Position numbers and translations under genes: made by a program. Source: Pelorhabdus rhamnosifermentans (GTDB lineage Bacteria > Bacillota > Negativicutes > UMGS1260). From it: DNA of 64,000 nucleotides. The DNA is taken from positions 1 to 64,000 of the forward strand of contig NZ_JAHGVE010000014.1 in the NCBI RefSeq assembly GCF_018835585.1, read 5' to 3'. Positions 17,911-27,830 of this stretch are shown here, piece by piece (the first letter of the stretch is position 1; each line of letters begins with the position of its first letter). The notes beneath the pieces are model-generated. The model was not told the DNA's origin. It saw nothing but the letters and a program-made list of their open reading frames with translations, and ran no database searches.

Positions 17911-18297
17911 CTAATTATGGTTATTACACGCAATTAATTCGATTTCTACTAATGCTTCTTTGGGCAAACCCGCTACAGCGACACATGAACGAGCAGGCAA
18001 CTTGTCCACAAAGTAGCGACTATAAATTTCATTTACCGCAGAAAAATTATCCATGCTAGTAATAAAGACCGTAGTTTTAACAACATCATTAAAATCTAAT
18101 TGCGCTGCAATTAAGATTTGCTTGATATTTTCCATCACTTGTGTTGCCTGAGCTTTAATTCCCCCAGTGACAAGTGTACCTGTTTGTGGATCAAGGGGAG
18201 TTTGCCCCGAACAAAACAAATAACTTCCTGTCATTCTAGCCTGTGAATAAGGACCAATCGCTTGAGGTGCCTTTTGAGTTGTGATTACTTCGTTCAT
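17911..18297 (-). CDS. ridA: RidA-family 2-iminobutanoate/2-iminopropanoate deaminase
   Basis: A 128-residue member of the YjgF/YER057c/UK114 family, full length. It hydrolyses reactive enamine and imine intermediates such as 2-aminoacrylate, which are released by PLP-dependent or iron-sulfur dehydratases. The active-site arginine lies in LPARSCVAVAGLPK, and the C-terminal acidic position in VEIELIA. The start at 18297 has GAGGAG at proper spacing; an ATG two codons upstream would be too close. It is the first gene behind a sigma-54 promoter (18600-18615) and precedes permease and desulfidase. Its place in a cysteine/serine breakdown operon fits removal of aminoacrylate. Confidence 0.92.
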   Translation of the reverse strand: MNEVITTQKAPQAIGPYSQARMTGSYLFCSGQTPLDPQTGTLVTGGIKAQATQVMENIKQILIAAQLDFNDVVKTTVFITSMDNFSAVNEIYSRYFVDKLPARSCVAVAGLPKEALVEIELIACNNHN

Positions 18298-18599
18298 GTT
18301 CATTACTCCTCGCATAATAGTATTAGATTCACCAAACAAATCTCACATTCACATCAGTTGGACTGCAAATAATACACTACATCACTCTCCTTAAGAATCA
18401 TCACGATTGCAATTAGTAAAACTTTCACATTATGATAACTTTTTTTTATTATTCAATTACAAATGAGAAATATAAGAAAAATCTTTACGTAGTCATCGCA
18501 TATAAATAGCTATCCACTAGATAAGTCGACAGTACACTGGCCGCCATTGTAATAGATTTTTCTAAAAATACCATTAATTTTAATCACAATAGATTACTA

Positions 18600-18615
18600 T
18601 GCAAATCTTATGCCA
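18600..18615 (-). promoter_or_regulatory. Sigma-54 (-24/-12) promoter upstream of ridA
   Basis: On the minus strand TGGCATAAGATTTGCA matches the sigma-54 consensus TGGCAY-N5-TTGCW, with the invariant GG and GC ten bases apart. It lies between the sigma-54 activator gene and ridA, about 300 bp before the ridA start. The leader between promoter and ridA holds no gene I can support. The neighbouring activator strengthens the call. Confidence 0.75.
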
Positions 18616-18671
18616 ATTTTAAGACCTTGAAAAATCTCAAATTCATTCACGTTTATATCATAAAATATAAT

Positions 18672-18708
18672 AAGTCGATGATAAAATTGATAATTTTATC
18701 ATCGACTT
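18672..18708 (-). terminator. Terminator after the sigma-54 activator
   Basis: Perfect 17-bp arms (18672-18688 and 18692-18708) around a three-base loop, followed by an AT-rich tail on the minus strand. It separates the activator transcript from the sigma-54 promoter behind it. Confidence 0.7.
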
Positions 18709-18722
18709 TAATTGCTTTAAGT

Positions 18723-20471
18723 TTAAATATTGTATTTACGTAGCTTGCGATATAACGTCGCAATACCCATGCCAAGCTGCGCCGCTGCCTGCCTTTTTCC
18801 CTGAACACTATTTCCAAAAACTTGCATCACATCCAGAATCACTTGTTTTTCCGAATCAAATGATCCTATTTGTATTTCACCGTTTGATGCACTCGTTACC
18901 ATTCCGATCGGTAAATCTTTTATCTCAATACGATCTCCAGTTGCCTTGATAACTGCACATTCAATCGTATTCTGCAATTCTCTAATGTTACCTGGCCAGT
19001 TATAGCATTGCAGTGCAACTTTAACTTCATCAGACAAATTTCTAACTTCTTTATGATATTCTAAGCCATACTTCTGTAAAAAAAATGCCGCTAATTCCAC
19101 AATATCCTGTCCTCGCTCCCTTAGGGGCGGCAGTAAAATGGGAAAAACATTGAGTCTATAATATAAATCTTTACGAAAATGTCCATCTTGTACTAAGCTT
19201 TTTAAATCATGATTCGTAGCCGCGATAATGCGTACATCTACCGGTATATTCCTAACCCCTCCTAAAGGTTCAACAACTTTTTCTTGAAGTACTCGCAACA
19301 ATCTTGATTGTAGTGAAAAAGGCATATCACCAATTTCATCAAGAAAAAGTGTTCCTTTGTCGGCAAGCAAAAACTTCCCGGCCTTCCCCCCTTTATTAGC
19401 CCCCGTAAAAGATCCCTGTTCATAACCAAAAAGTTCACTTTCAATTAAACTTTCTGGAATTGCTGCACAATTTACAGCTACAAAGGGTCTCAAAGCACGA
19501 TCACTAGCTTTATGAATAGCCTGAGCAAAAACTTCCTTGCCAGTACCACTTTCCCCACTAATCAAAACCGTAACAGAAGTTGAGGTAATTTTGTTCGCCT
19601 CCGCTTTTGCCGCTTGAATCATTCGACTGCTGCCTATAATACTGTCAAAAGAAAACCTTGTATTATTAGGTGTATCGATCACTTTCTGACTATCATCAAC
19701 TTCCCAAAAACTAGCTACAGCACCTTGTATAACCCCATCAACAATAACGGGCTTAGCGTTCATTAGATAATGATAGCGTTTACAATCCTTCCATAAATTA
19801 ACTTTTTGTTCAGTAAACTCATTACCATCCTGTAATACATCCGACATGACGGTTCCAGGAAAAACTTCATTAATATAAAAACCAATAACATCCTTTGCTT
19901 GCACTTTAAGTATTCTTTCAGCTGCAGAATTAAGACTAATGATCTTAGCCGTCTGATCAATTGCTATGATCCCTTCTGCAATAAAGTTTACAACTGTTTC
20001 TAACTGATTTTTTACAAGAACTACCCGACTTAAACTATCTTGTTCAATCGCTTTTGCCGCAATAAGCTGAGCCATATTACGTACGAATGTTAACAGGCGT
20101 TCATTTTTACTACAAAGTTCCAGTTGCCGTTCTGATGAAAAAGCAATTAAACCAATAACACCAATTACCTTTGTACCAATAATAATCGGACAACACAATC
20201 CAGCTAATTCTTTGCAGGTAGCTTTTTTAGCACAGTTAACACATTCATGATCCGTATTAACATCTGTCATAATATACTCTCGCTTATTGTTAATAACTTT
20301 TTGATACATGGATTGCCCGATAATTTTTTCCCCTATCGTTGCGTAATGATAGCCCGTCCCCGCAATTCGCACCAATGTATCATCTACAATCGTTACTTCG
20401 ATATCCAAAACACCTGAAATAGCCTCAGCAATTTGCTGAGTTGTTACTTGAATTCGTTGCAACAGGGACAC
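18723..20471 (-). CDS. Sigma-54-dependent activator with Cys-rich GAF-like sensor and PAS domain (CdsR-like)
   Basis: A 582-residue enhancer-binding protein. Residues about 1-140 are a GAF-like sensor containing five clustered cysteines (C77, C80, C86, C93, C94). About 150-260 is a PAS domain ([20 protein letters not shown]). About 275-510 is the AAA+ domain with Walker A GESGTGKE, the sigma-54 contact loop as GSFTGA instead of GAFTGA, and FLDEIGDMP. The end is a Fis-type HTH ([17 protein letters not shown]). The start is GTG after GAGGTG. C. difficile uses a sigma-54 activator, CdsR, for cysteine desulfidase; position beside ridA-cyuP-cyuA and their sigma-54 promoter suggests the same job. 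The cysteines could bind a cluster or sense cysteine or sulfide; this is inference. Confidence 0.9.
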   Translation of the reverse strand: MSLLQRIQVTTQQIAEAISGVLDIEVTIVDDTLVRIAGTGYHYATIGEKIIGQSMYQKVINNKREYIMTDVNTDHECVNCAKKATCKELAGLCCPIIIGTKVIGVIGLIAFSSERQLELCSKNERLLTFVRNMAQLIAAKAIEQDSLSRVVLVKNQLETVVNFIAEGIIAIDQTAKIISLNSAAERILKVQAKDVIGFYINEVFPGTVMSDVLQDGNEFTEQKVNLWKDCKRYHYLMNAKPVIVDGVIQGAVASFWEVDDSQKVIDTPNNTRFSFDSIIGSSRMIQAAKAEANKITSTSVTVLISGESGTGKEVFAQAIHKASDRALRPFVAVNCAAIPESLIESELFGYEQGSFTGANKGGKAGKFLLADKGTLFLDEIGDMPFSLQSRLLRVLQEKVVEPLGGVRNIPVDVRIIAATNHDLKSLVQDGHFRKDLYYRLNVFPILLPPLRERGQDIVELAAFFLQKYGLEYHKEVRNLSDEVKVALQCYNWPGNIRELQNTIECAVIKATGDRIEIKDLPIGMVTSASNGEIQIGSFDSEKQVILDVMQVFGNSVQGKRQAAAQLGMGIATLYRKLRKYNI

Positions 20472-20627
20472 ATTTTATCACCTCACACGATAATTATTTA
20501 TTAATTCGTAATAAATCAAACTAAACTTTTATTTTAAACCTTAAATTCTAAAATTGTTAACTTAATTAAAATATTAGAAAATGGTTCTCGCTATATACCA
20601 ATCCTTAGATACAATTCTCATAAAAAT

Positions 20628-20677
20628 TTTTCGTTCATCAAAGAAATCATTGTTTAGATTTCTTTGATGAACGAAAA
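20628..20677 (-). terminator. Long perfect inverted repeat after the gamma-glutamyltransferase gene
   Basis: Two perfect 21-base arms (20628-20648, 20657-20677) with an 8-base loop; an A-run then T-run follows on the minus strand. It probably terminates the gamma-glutamyltransferase transcript. The remaining 20472-20779 region is AT-rich and must contain the activator promoter, but I see no clear boxes. Confidence 0.65.
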
Positions 20678-20779
20678 TAAGTAAGAATAACCATCATCAT
20701 TCATATAGAAACAATCATGTCCAAATATCTGCTTATAAAACATTTCGCTTGATAACTGCCACTTAATATGATAACTATT

Positions 20780-22387
20780 TTACCATACAGCGACAATCCC
20801 GTCTGTTCTGGGCTCTGTAGCCCCCGTCAAGGCGCCATAGGAATTACGCCAAATAATTTGTCCCCGTCCAAACGTCGTCGCCCCAATAGCGCCCCGCATG
20901 ACTTGATGACCGCTACGCAGTAATTTTTCAGCTAAATATTCTGGAAAAGAATATTCTACTTCCACTTTATTGCCCTCAATCCATTGCCACCGGGGTGCAT
21001 CCAGAGCCGCCTGAGGATTCAGATGAAAATCAAGGGCATTCATGAGTACCTGCACATGGGCTTGCGGCTGAATATAGCCTCCCATAATGCCAAAAGGTCC
21101 GACAGGCTGATCATTTTGGGTAATAAAGCCTGGAATAATCGTATGATAAGTCCTTTTCCCTGGTGCCAAACAATTTGCGTGATGAGGATCGACGGAAAAA
21201 GAAAAGCCACGATTTTGCAAACTAATTCCTGTACCAGGAATCACCACGCCTGAACCAAAGCCATGAAAGTTACTTTGAATATATGAAACCATATTTCCTT
21301 CGCCATCGGCAGCAGCTAAATAAACGGTCCCGCCATTATGGGGACGACCTGATTGCGGAATTTGAGCCATTTTCGCAATCTGTTTGCGCCGTTCCTCGGC
21401 ATAAGCTTCCGATAAAAGCGTTTCCACACTCATTTTCATCATTTTCGGATCGGTAATATGCGTTAAACCGTCTGCAAAGGCCAGCTTGATTGCCTCAATT
21501 TGACGATGATAGGTTTCCATACAATCTCGTTCAGTAAAATCAAACCCTTTCAGAATATTCAACGCCATGAGAACTACCAACCCCTGCCCATTCGGCGGAA
21601 GTTCCCAAATGTCATAACCACGATAATTGACTTTTAAGGGCTCAACCCATTCTGACTTAAAGTTTGCCAAATCTTCTACCGTAAGAAAACCGCCATACTT
21701 TTTGGAAAAAGCTGCAATTTTCTCAGCCAGCGCTCCTCCGTAAAACGACTTTCCTTCTGTCTCGGCAATCGACCGAAGCGAAGCCGCATGATCAGGCGAA
21801 CGCCAAATTTCTCCTGCTTCTAGCGGTCTTCCTTGCGGCGCAAAAACATCAAACCACGGCTTCAAGGCTGGATCATTTTGTACTCTATACAAGTAAAATG
21901 CTGCATTCCACAACTTGCTAATGACAGGTGAAACAGCAAAGCCATGTTCCGCATAATCAATCGCAGGCTCTAGTAACTTCGCAAAAGGCAGCCGTCCAAA
22001 ACGGCGCGATAAATTAATCCAGGCAGCAGGTGCACCTGGAACAGTTACTGGAATGATACCAAACTTAGGAATCTTGTCATACCCAGCCTTTTTTAGTGCC
22101 TCAATTGTGAGCGACTTGGGTGCCGGTCCACTGGAATTTAACCCATACATTTTTCCTTTCATATGAACAATAGCAAAAGCATCGCTGCCCATACCGTTTC
22201 CTGATGGCTCAACAACAGTCAGACAAGCTGCTGTAGCGATCGCTGCATCAACAGCATTACCGCCTTGCTTTAACATCGCTAGCCCGGCTTGTGCTGCAAG
22301 TGGCTGAGAAGTAGCTACCATGCCATTTGTTCCGTATACCAAACTACGCCGTGATGCATAAGGATAAGAAATCGCATCGTAATTCAT
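20780..22387 (-). CDS. Gamma-glutamyltransferase-family protein, cytoplasmic type
   Basis: A 535-residue N-terminal-nucleophile hydrolase of the gamma-glutamyltranspeptidase family. It starts directly with the mature-like sequence (GTNGMVATSQPLAAQAGLAM) and has no signal peptide, as in the YwrD-like subgroup. The self-cleavage and nucleophile threonine would be the T of HNGGTVYLAAADGEGNMVSY near residue 358. The C-terminal substrate loop GIMGGYIQPQAHVQVLMN is intact. Such proteins act on gamma-glutamyl or related amides; the real substrate here is unknown. The start follows GGGGAGG. It stands alone between two terminators. Confidence 0.88.
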   Translation of the reverse strand: MNYDAISYPYASRRSLVYGTNGMVATSQPLAAQAGLAMLKQGGNAVDAAIATAACLTVVEPSGNGMGSDAFAIVHMKGKMYGLNSSGPAPKSLTIEALKKAGYDKIPKFGIIPVTVPGAPAAWINLSRRFGRLPFAKLLEPAIDYAEHGFAVSPVISKLWNAAFYLYRVQNDPALKPWFDVFAPQGRPLEAGEIWRSPDHAASLRSIAETEGKSFYGGALAEKIAAFSKKYGGFLTVEDLANFKSEWVEPLKVNYRGYDIWELPPNGQGLVVLMALNILKGFDFTERDCMETYHRQIEAIKLAFADGLTHITDPKMMKMSVETLLSEAYAEERRKQIAKMAQIPQSGRPHNGGTVYLAAADGEGNMVSYIQSNFHGFGSGVVIPGTGISLQNRGFSFSVDPHHANCLAPGKRTYHTIIPGFITQNDQPVGPFGIMGGYIQPQAHVQVLMNALDFHLNPQAALDAPRWQWIEGNKVEVEYSFPEYLAEKLLRSGHQVMRGAIGATTFGRGQIIWRNSYGALTGATEPRTDGIVAVW

Positions 22388-22556
22388 CGATTAAACCTCC
22401 CCTCACAAAATGGAATAGATATAACGTGGTTGGCTATCTCCATAATCATTCGATTCTGTATTTAGCACTAATTTACCTGCCAGATACTCAACAAGTACCC
22501 GTTCAGCTTCTGTTACAAAAAAACAATGGGTGTTCCCAAAAACTTATGAATAACAT

Positions 22557-22607
22557 AAAGCAAGGCGGCAAAGTCAGCCACTAGCTCTTTCTTTGCCGCC
22601 TTGCTTT
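22557..22607 (-). terminator. Terminator after tpsA
   Basis: Perfect 17-base GC-rich arms (22557-22573, 22591-22607). It lies 100 bp past the tpsA stop and could work in both directions. The rest of 22388-22707 shows no gene; the gamma-glutamyltransferase promoter is presumably in 22400-22550. Confidence 0.7.
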
Positions 22608-22707
22608 AATTTTGCCTCATCTCAGGTTATAACCAATACCCCTCTTTCAAATATTATTGCCATTGAATTAAGCCCTGCTATCATGCGGACCTCGTGTCTC
22701 GCCCTTT

Positions 22708-25700
22708 CTAAAACAAGCATTCCTTCGTACTATCTCCCACAGTTTCTGCCTGCAAAGTTCCCTGATCGTTCGCCGCAGTGCCAATAATCAATTTAAATAC
22801 GGCAGACGTCTCATTCCCCCTCGTATCCCTCATCGTAATCCGCACATGGATTGTGCCGCTAAAACCAGTTGGCGGCTGACCGTAGAACCGGACTGCCTGC
22901 GGATCGAAACTAAGCCACGACGGCAGCGGCTGACCATTCGACTGTAATGCCGTTAATTGCATCGTTTCATCTGTTAAAGGTAAAGTGTCTCGCGGCACTG
23001 TCACATCAATTTGTCTTCCGTTAGGAACGACGATGTCCGCCTTAGGAAGAACTACTGTCAAGTCAATCCCTTGTTTGGGCACTACATAAGATTTCACGTT
23101 TATGCTATGGCTGACCGGGTTCATGCTTGCATCATCAGTATGGCTGTCATTTGCTGTAACAATTGCCCCGTTATAGTGATCCGATTGTGGTTCTGTTGGT
23201 ACCTGGGTTGGTATTGCAGTGATTACACCGCTGTTATTGTCCACCGTAGTCACAATGTAGTTGTTGCCTCCATTGCCGTCGCTTAACGTATATCCGCTAA
23301 CCGTCAATGTTTTGTTTATACCAACAGCTTGATCCGTATAGACTTCACTTAGGTTTGTCACCGTGTCTCCTGTTTGCAGTCCGCTTACCTTTGGTATGCC
23401 TGACACGCCAGTCGTGCCATCATAGACCTTGGTATTAGCTGTCGCCGTGACGGTCAGAGTTGCTTTGTCAATGACTCCGACATTACCGCTCACACTGGAG
23501 GCAACAGTGTAGTTATCTGCATCGCCACCACTAAGTGTTATGCCATCTGCTGTTACGTTCTTGCCGCTGCCGGCGTTTTTATCGTTATAGCTGCCCTGGG
23601 TATTTGCTACATTCACGCTGTCACCTATTACTACGCCGTTTAGGCTGTAGTTGCTGCTGTTCAGCGTGGCGGTAGTTTTGCCGTCGTAAGTTTTCTTCAC
23701 TGTACCAGTTAAAACTGCCGTCAGCGGCGCTTGGTCAATAACACCAACGTTACCGTTCACACTAGCACCTATGGTGTAGTTACCTGCATCGCCACCGCTT
23801 AGTGTTATGCCATCTACTGCTACGTTCTTGCCGCTGCCGGCATTTTTATCGTTATAGCTGCCCTGGGTATTTGCTACATTCACGCTGTCACCTGTTACTA
23901 CGCCGTTTAGGCTGTAGTTACTGCTGTTCAGCGTGGCGGTAGTTTTGCCGTCGTAAGTTTTCTTCACTGTACCAGTTAAAACTGCCGTCAGCGACGCTTG
24001 GTCAATAACACCAACGTTACCGTTTACACTAGTACCTATGGTGTAATTACCCGCATCGTCGCCACTCAGACTGAGTCCGTTCACAGTTACGTTCTTGCCG
24101 CTGCCGGCGTTTTTATCGCCATAAGTGCCGTTAGTCGCAGTGACAAGTGCTACCGCATCGTTGCCTATCACTCCGTTTAAGCTGTAGTTACCGCTGTTCA
24201 GCGTGGCTGTAGTTGTGCCGTCGTAAGTTTTCTTCACTGTACCAGTTAAAACTGCCGTCAGCGGCGCTTGGTCAATAACACCAACGTTACCGTTCACACT
24301 AGTACCTATGGTGTAATTACCCGCATCGCTGCCGCTCAGACTGAGTCCGTTCACAGTTACGTTCTTGCCGCTGCCGACGTTTTTATCGCCATAATTCCCG
24401 TTAGCCGCAGTGACAAGTGTTACCGCATCACTGCCTATCACTCCGTTTAGGCTGTAGCTACTGCTGCTCAGCGTGGCCGCAGTCGTGCCATCGTAAGTTT
24501 TCTTCACTGTACCTGTTAAAGCTGCCGTCAGTGGCGCTTGAGTAATATCTCCGCTAATTGTACCATTAAGAGTTCCGTCAAAGTTATAACCGTATACTGC
24601 CTTTCCGATGAGATCGTTTACTCCGCTTAGAGTAGCCGTGCCATTAATCGTCACTGTCTTGCCGCTGCCGACATTTTTATTGTCGTAAGTCCCTGACACG
24701 CTCCCCCCTGTCCCAGTCGCACCACTAAGACCGCTAAGCTGAAAATTGGCCGCAGTCAGCGCCGCAGATGGTGTACCATCATAAATCTTGGTAACCGTGC
24801 CGGTAAGCGTAGCCGACAAATTCAGCGGACTAGCGTAGATAAAACCATTGCCGCTGTACGACGGCGTCACCCCAGAAGCATATGCCGTGTTATATAAACT
24901 AAAGTCATGGTCTAGTTCTAGTCCGCCTGTCACGTTTCCCGCCGGACTGCTGGAATAAATCAGCCAGCGTTTACCTGAAGTGGTGCTGACGGCATTTGCA
25001 CCGCCATTATTGATAAAGTTTCCTCCGCTCGCTACCAACGTAGCATTACCGCCAGCTTGAATAGTAGTTCCAACATCCATCTGAATACCAGTGCTTGTTG
25101 CTGTACCACCTGTACCATTTAGATAAACATTACTTTGCTGCGATGAGATAACACCGCCTATAGAAATCCCCTCATTACTACTTGTTCCTATACCACCTTT
25201 TCCAATAAGATTGATTTTTCCCTTACCTGAAGATTGAATAATAGCGGATGAACCAAGAACAATTCCATCATTATTAGACGCAGTTCCATTGCCACCTGCT
25301 CCGTTTAACTCAATATCTCCATCTACTGTCTTAACCGTTCCAGAAGCGATCCAGATACCAGAATTATCTGACGTCCCATTTCCACCAGTACCATTTATAT
25401 TTATTTGGGCAGTACCACTTGACTCAATAGTACTGCTACCAGTTGTTACTAACCCAACGTTAGTACCTGTACTCCCTTGACCACCGATAACATCCAACGT
25501 AACATCACCTTCTACAGAAGCAATTCGGCTATTATCTATTTGCATTCCAAAGTTATCGTGAGTACCTTTACCGCCTATGCCTGTGATTTTTACAATAGCA
25601 TTCCCTATAGATTCAATATTTGCTCCAATTCTAAGCATGACACCGTGGTTTCCTACCCCCGTCCCCTTAGAAGTACCATTGATGATAAGACTACCGTCCT

Positions 25701-27819
25701 TTACTTGCACTCGCCCGCTATTATTGACACATATACCGAAATTAGCATCTGTACCAGGTCCACCAATACCGTCAAGAACAACCTTTCCATTCCCTGTACT
25801 TTTTATCAATCCTGCAGTTACTTCAACACCATAATTGTTGTCTAAAGTACCGCGACTCTCTCCGGTTATAGTAATATCACCATTCATTGTCTGTACAACA
25901 CCACAAACTATTACGCCTCCACTGTAATTTCCACCAATCTTTCCCACCCCATTGAGAATAATGGAACCGTTACCTGTGCTTTGCAGCAAACTATTAATTC
26001 CAACGACAATTCCTTTATCCGTTCCATTGGCAGTTACGCCTGTAATAGTGATATCGCCCCCACCGGCATCTATTACAGCTCCACTACCACTGTTACCAAT
26101 CTGTACATAGCCATCCTGACTGCCACCAAGGATTCCAGACCTAATGATGACATTTCCTCCCTGTGTGTAAATCTTACTATTATCAGCCATTTTTAAATAG
26201 GTGGAATCCGTGTCAAAAATTCCTGAAGCTGCTGTCTCACTATGATTTTTCACATTCACATTTCCATTATTAGTTATTATAATTCCGCTGCTACCTAACT
26301 CAACTGAGTGGCCAGCATCAAGTGTCACATCTGCATTTCTACCTGCATTGATGGCCGCATTGACGTTAATATTATGAAAAGCAGTTAAGGTTAAGCTTTT
26401 TCCGCTTGTCCAAGTTACATCATTGGCAATGGTGATATCACCAATTCCACTACTATCTGTCTGAAGTGTCATATTTGCCGAATTGAGCTGGTTCGCTAGG
26501 TCGGTTGTGTTATATACATTGCCACTGGTTGCTGATGTGCTTATGATATATTCTCCAGGATCTAATAGCATGTTGCCTGTTATACCCTTGTTTGCAGTAA
26601 GGTTCGTTAATCCCCTGTAGAGTAGTGTCTTTTTGCCTGATACTTCTACATTGCCGCCATCACCGCTATTGGCCCCGCCTTTGGCGGAGATGTTGCCGTA
26701 GTAGTTCGTGGTATCATTAGCCCAGACTACTACTTTGCCACCGTTTCCTCTTGTTATCGCATCGGCGTTGATGGTCACATTCTGTCCAACTGTTGTGTTG
26801 GTGGCGTTTTCTTCTGTCACTTTTCCTTGGTAGTTGCCGCCGATAAGGATGGTGCCGCCGCCCTTATCGCCGCTGGCGTTTAGCTTGGCATTGTCAGTGA
26901 GGAGCACCGTCTCGCCCAGCACTTTTACTGTGCCGCCCGTTTGTCCTGTGACGTTGCCCGAAGCGTCGAGTGTGCCGCTATTGGTTACCGTGCCGCCTTC
27001 CAGGCGGATAATACCGTTTTGATTACTCACGCTTTTTGCCTGAATGATGCCGCTGTTACTGACGACTGTTTTTAAGAGAGCATCTTTGGCACCAGTAGTC
27101 ATAATGACGGTACCGCCGTCTGCCTGAATAAGGTTGTGATTGGTAACACTGGTGTTCATAGCCGCTTGATCGACTGCCAGATTTAGCAGGCCGTCGCCGT
27201 TCATGTCCAGCGTGATCCGGCTGCCTGCTCCTAAGGCCACCGTGCCTTGTTTGGCAGCGATGACACCTTGGTTTTTAACTTCTGACCCGAGTAGAGCCAC
27301 ATAGCCATTGGCTGCGTTGATGGTTCCATTATTAATAACACTACCGCCGCTGCCTCGGAAGCTGTAGTTCCCGGCGTTAAAGTCACTATCGGCGATATTC
27401 AATGTGGAGGCCAGCAGGCCGCCAACGTTGACTTGAGCGCCGGGTGCGAATAAGACGCCGTTCGGATTGATGAGGAAAACTTTGCCGTTGGCGGAAAGAG
27501 TGCCATAGATGGTCGTGGGGTTACTGCCAATAACCCGATTTAAGACCACGGAATTAGTCCCCGGCTGGATAAACTGCGTTTTTTCACCGGCACCGATACT
27601 AAAGTTCTGCCAGTTGATCCCCATTTTGTCAGTGGTCTGAGTAATAATCATGTTATTACCGTTCTGAGTAATAACACCCGCACCGGTAGTAACCGTACCA
27701 CCGCTAGGGTTAGCATAGCCGGTGCTATAGACACTAAAGGACAGTGTCGCCGCCGCTAGCGATGTCAATATAAATTTTGAAACAGTGCGTTTCCACTGTC
27801 GACGCCATCTTCTTTGCAT
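22708..27819 (-). CDS. TpsA-type filamentous haemagglutinin/adhesin with YDG-repeat region
   Basis: A 1703-residue secreted adhesin, the passenger of the tpsB pore. A signal peptide (about 1-36, ending STGYA) is followed by the TPS secretion domain with INPNGVLFAPGAQVNVGG. An HMW-like beta-helix segment follows (GGKVVVWANDTTNYYGNISA), then a long series of degenerate Gly/Asn-rich strand repeats (about 440-960). Next come six YDG/MBG modules, of which four (about 1094-1451) are nearly identical. The end is an Ig-like domain (PLPSWLSFDPQAVRFYGQPP) and the tail STKECLF with a single cysteine. There is no toxin domain, VENN motif or immunity gene. Its AGGAGG overlaps the tpsB stop, so translation is coupled. 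Expression should follow the c-di-GMP riboswitch upstream of tpsB. Confidence 0.93.
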   Translation of the reverse strand: MQRRWRRQWKRTVSKFILTSLAAATLSFSVYSTGYANPSGGTVTTGAGVITQNGNNMIITQTTDKMGINWQNFSIGAGEKTQFIQPGTNSVVLNRVIGSNPTTIYGTLSANGKVFLINPNGVLFAPGAQVNVGGLLASTLNIADSDFNAGNYSFRGSGGSVINNGTINAANGYVALLGSEVKNQGVIAAKQGTVALGAGSRITLDMNGDGLLNLAVDQAAMNTSVTNHNLIQADGGTVIMTTGAKDALLKTVVSNSGIIQAKSVSNQNGIIRLEGGTVTNSGTLDASGNVTGQTGGTVKVLGETVLLTDNAKLNASGDKGGGTILIGGNYQGKVTEENATNTTVGQNVTINADAITRGNGGKVVVWANDTTNYYGNISAKGGANSGDGGNVEVSGKKTLLYRGLTNLTANKGITGNMLLDPGEYIISTSATSGNVYNTTDLANQLNSANMTLQTDSSGIGDITIANDVTWTSGKSLTLTAFHNINVNAAINAGRNADVTLDAGHSVELGSSGIIITNNGNVNVKNHSETAASGIFDTDSTYLKMADNSKIYTQGGNVIIRSGILGGSQDGYVQIGNSGSGAVIDAGGGDITITGVTANGTDKGIVVGINSLLQSTGNGSIILNGVGKIGGNYSGGVIVCGVVQTMNGDITITGESRGTLDNNYGVEVTAGLIKSTGNGKVVLDGIGGPGTDANFGICVNNSGRVQVKDGSLIINGTSKGTGVGNHGVMLRIGANIESIGNAIVKITGIGGKGTHDNFGMQIDNSRIASVEGDVTLDVIGGQGSTGTNVGLVTTGSSTIESSGTAQININGTGGNGTSDNSGIWIASGTVKTVDGDIELNGAGGNGTASNNDGIVLGSSAIIQSSGKGKINLIGKGGIGTSSNEGISIGGVISSQQSNVYLNGTGGTATSTGIQMDVGTTIQAGGNATLVASGGNFINNGGANAVSTTSGKRWLIYSSSPAGNVTGGLELDHDFSLYNTAYASGVTPSYSGNGFIYASPLNLSATLTGTVTKIYDGTPSAALTAANFQLSGLSGATGTGGSVSGTYDNKNVGSGKTVTINGTATLSGVNDLIGKAVYGYNFDGTLNGTISGDITQAPLTAALTGTVKKTYDGTTAATLSSSSYSLNGVIGSDAVTLVTAANGNYGDKNVGSGKNVTVNGLSLSGSDAGNYTIGTSVNGNVGVIDQAPLTAVLTGTVKKTYDGTTTATLNSGNYSLNGVIGNDAVALVTATNGTYGDKNAGSGKNVTVNGLSLSGDDAGNYTIGTSVNGNVGVIDQASLTAVLTGTVKKTYDGKTTATLNSSNYSLNGVVTGDSVNVANTQGSYNDKNAGSGKNVAVDGITLSGGDAGNYTIGASVNGNVGVIDQAPLTAVLTGTVKKTYDGKTTATLNSSNYSLNGVVIGDSVNVANTQGSYNDKNAGSGKNVTADGITLSGGDADNYTVASSVSGNVGVIDKATLTVTATANTKVYDGTTGVSGIPKVSGLQTGDTVTNLSEVYTDQAVGINKTLTVSGYTLSDGNGGNNYIVTTVDNNSGVITAIPTQVPTEPQSDHYNGAIVTANDSHTDDASMNPVSHSINVKSYVVPKQGIDLTVVLPKADIVVPNGRQIDVTVPRDTLPLTDETMQLTALQSNGQPLPSWLSFDPQAVRFYGQPPTGFSGTIHVRITMRDTRGNETSAVFKLIIGTAANDQGTLQAETVGDSTKECLF
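23467..24540 (-). repeat. Four tandem near-identical 267-270 bp repeats inside tpsA
   Basis: Units 24271-24540, 24001-24270, 23734-24000 and 23467-23733 each encode one module beginning DQAPLTAVLTGTVKKTYDG. Adjacent units share long identical stretches at DNA level. Such repeats can change copy number by recombination and alter adhesin length. Confidence 0.85.
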
Positions 27820-27830
27820 GACCTTACCTC

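Noticed and set aside
23467-24540. CRISPR-like array
   Set aside because: The repeats are 267-270 bp, in frame and without spacers; they encode protein modules.
25477-25845. Plus-strand ORFs opposite tpsA
   Set aside because: They mirror the Gly/Asn/Thr-rich repeats of the real gene and lack ribosome binding sites.
22708-27819. Contact-dependent inhibition toxin (CdiA)
   Set aside because: No VENN motif, no C-terminal nuclease-like domain and no immunity gene before the terminator; the C-terminus is an Ig-like domain.
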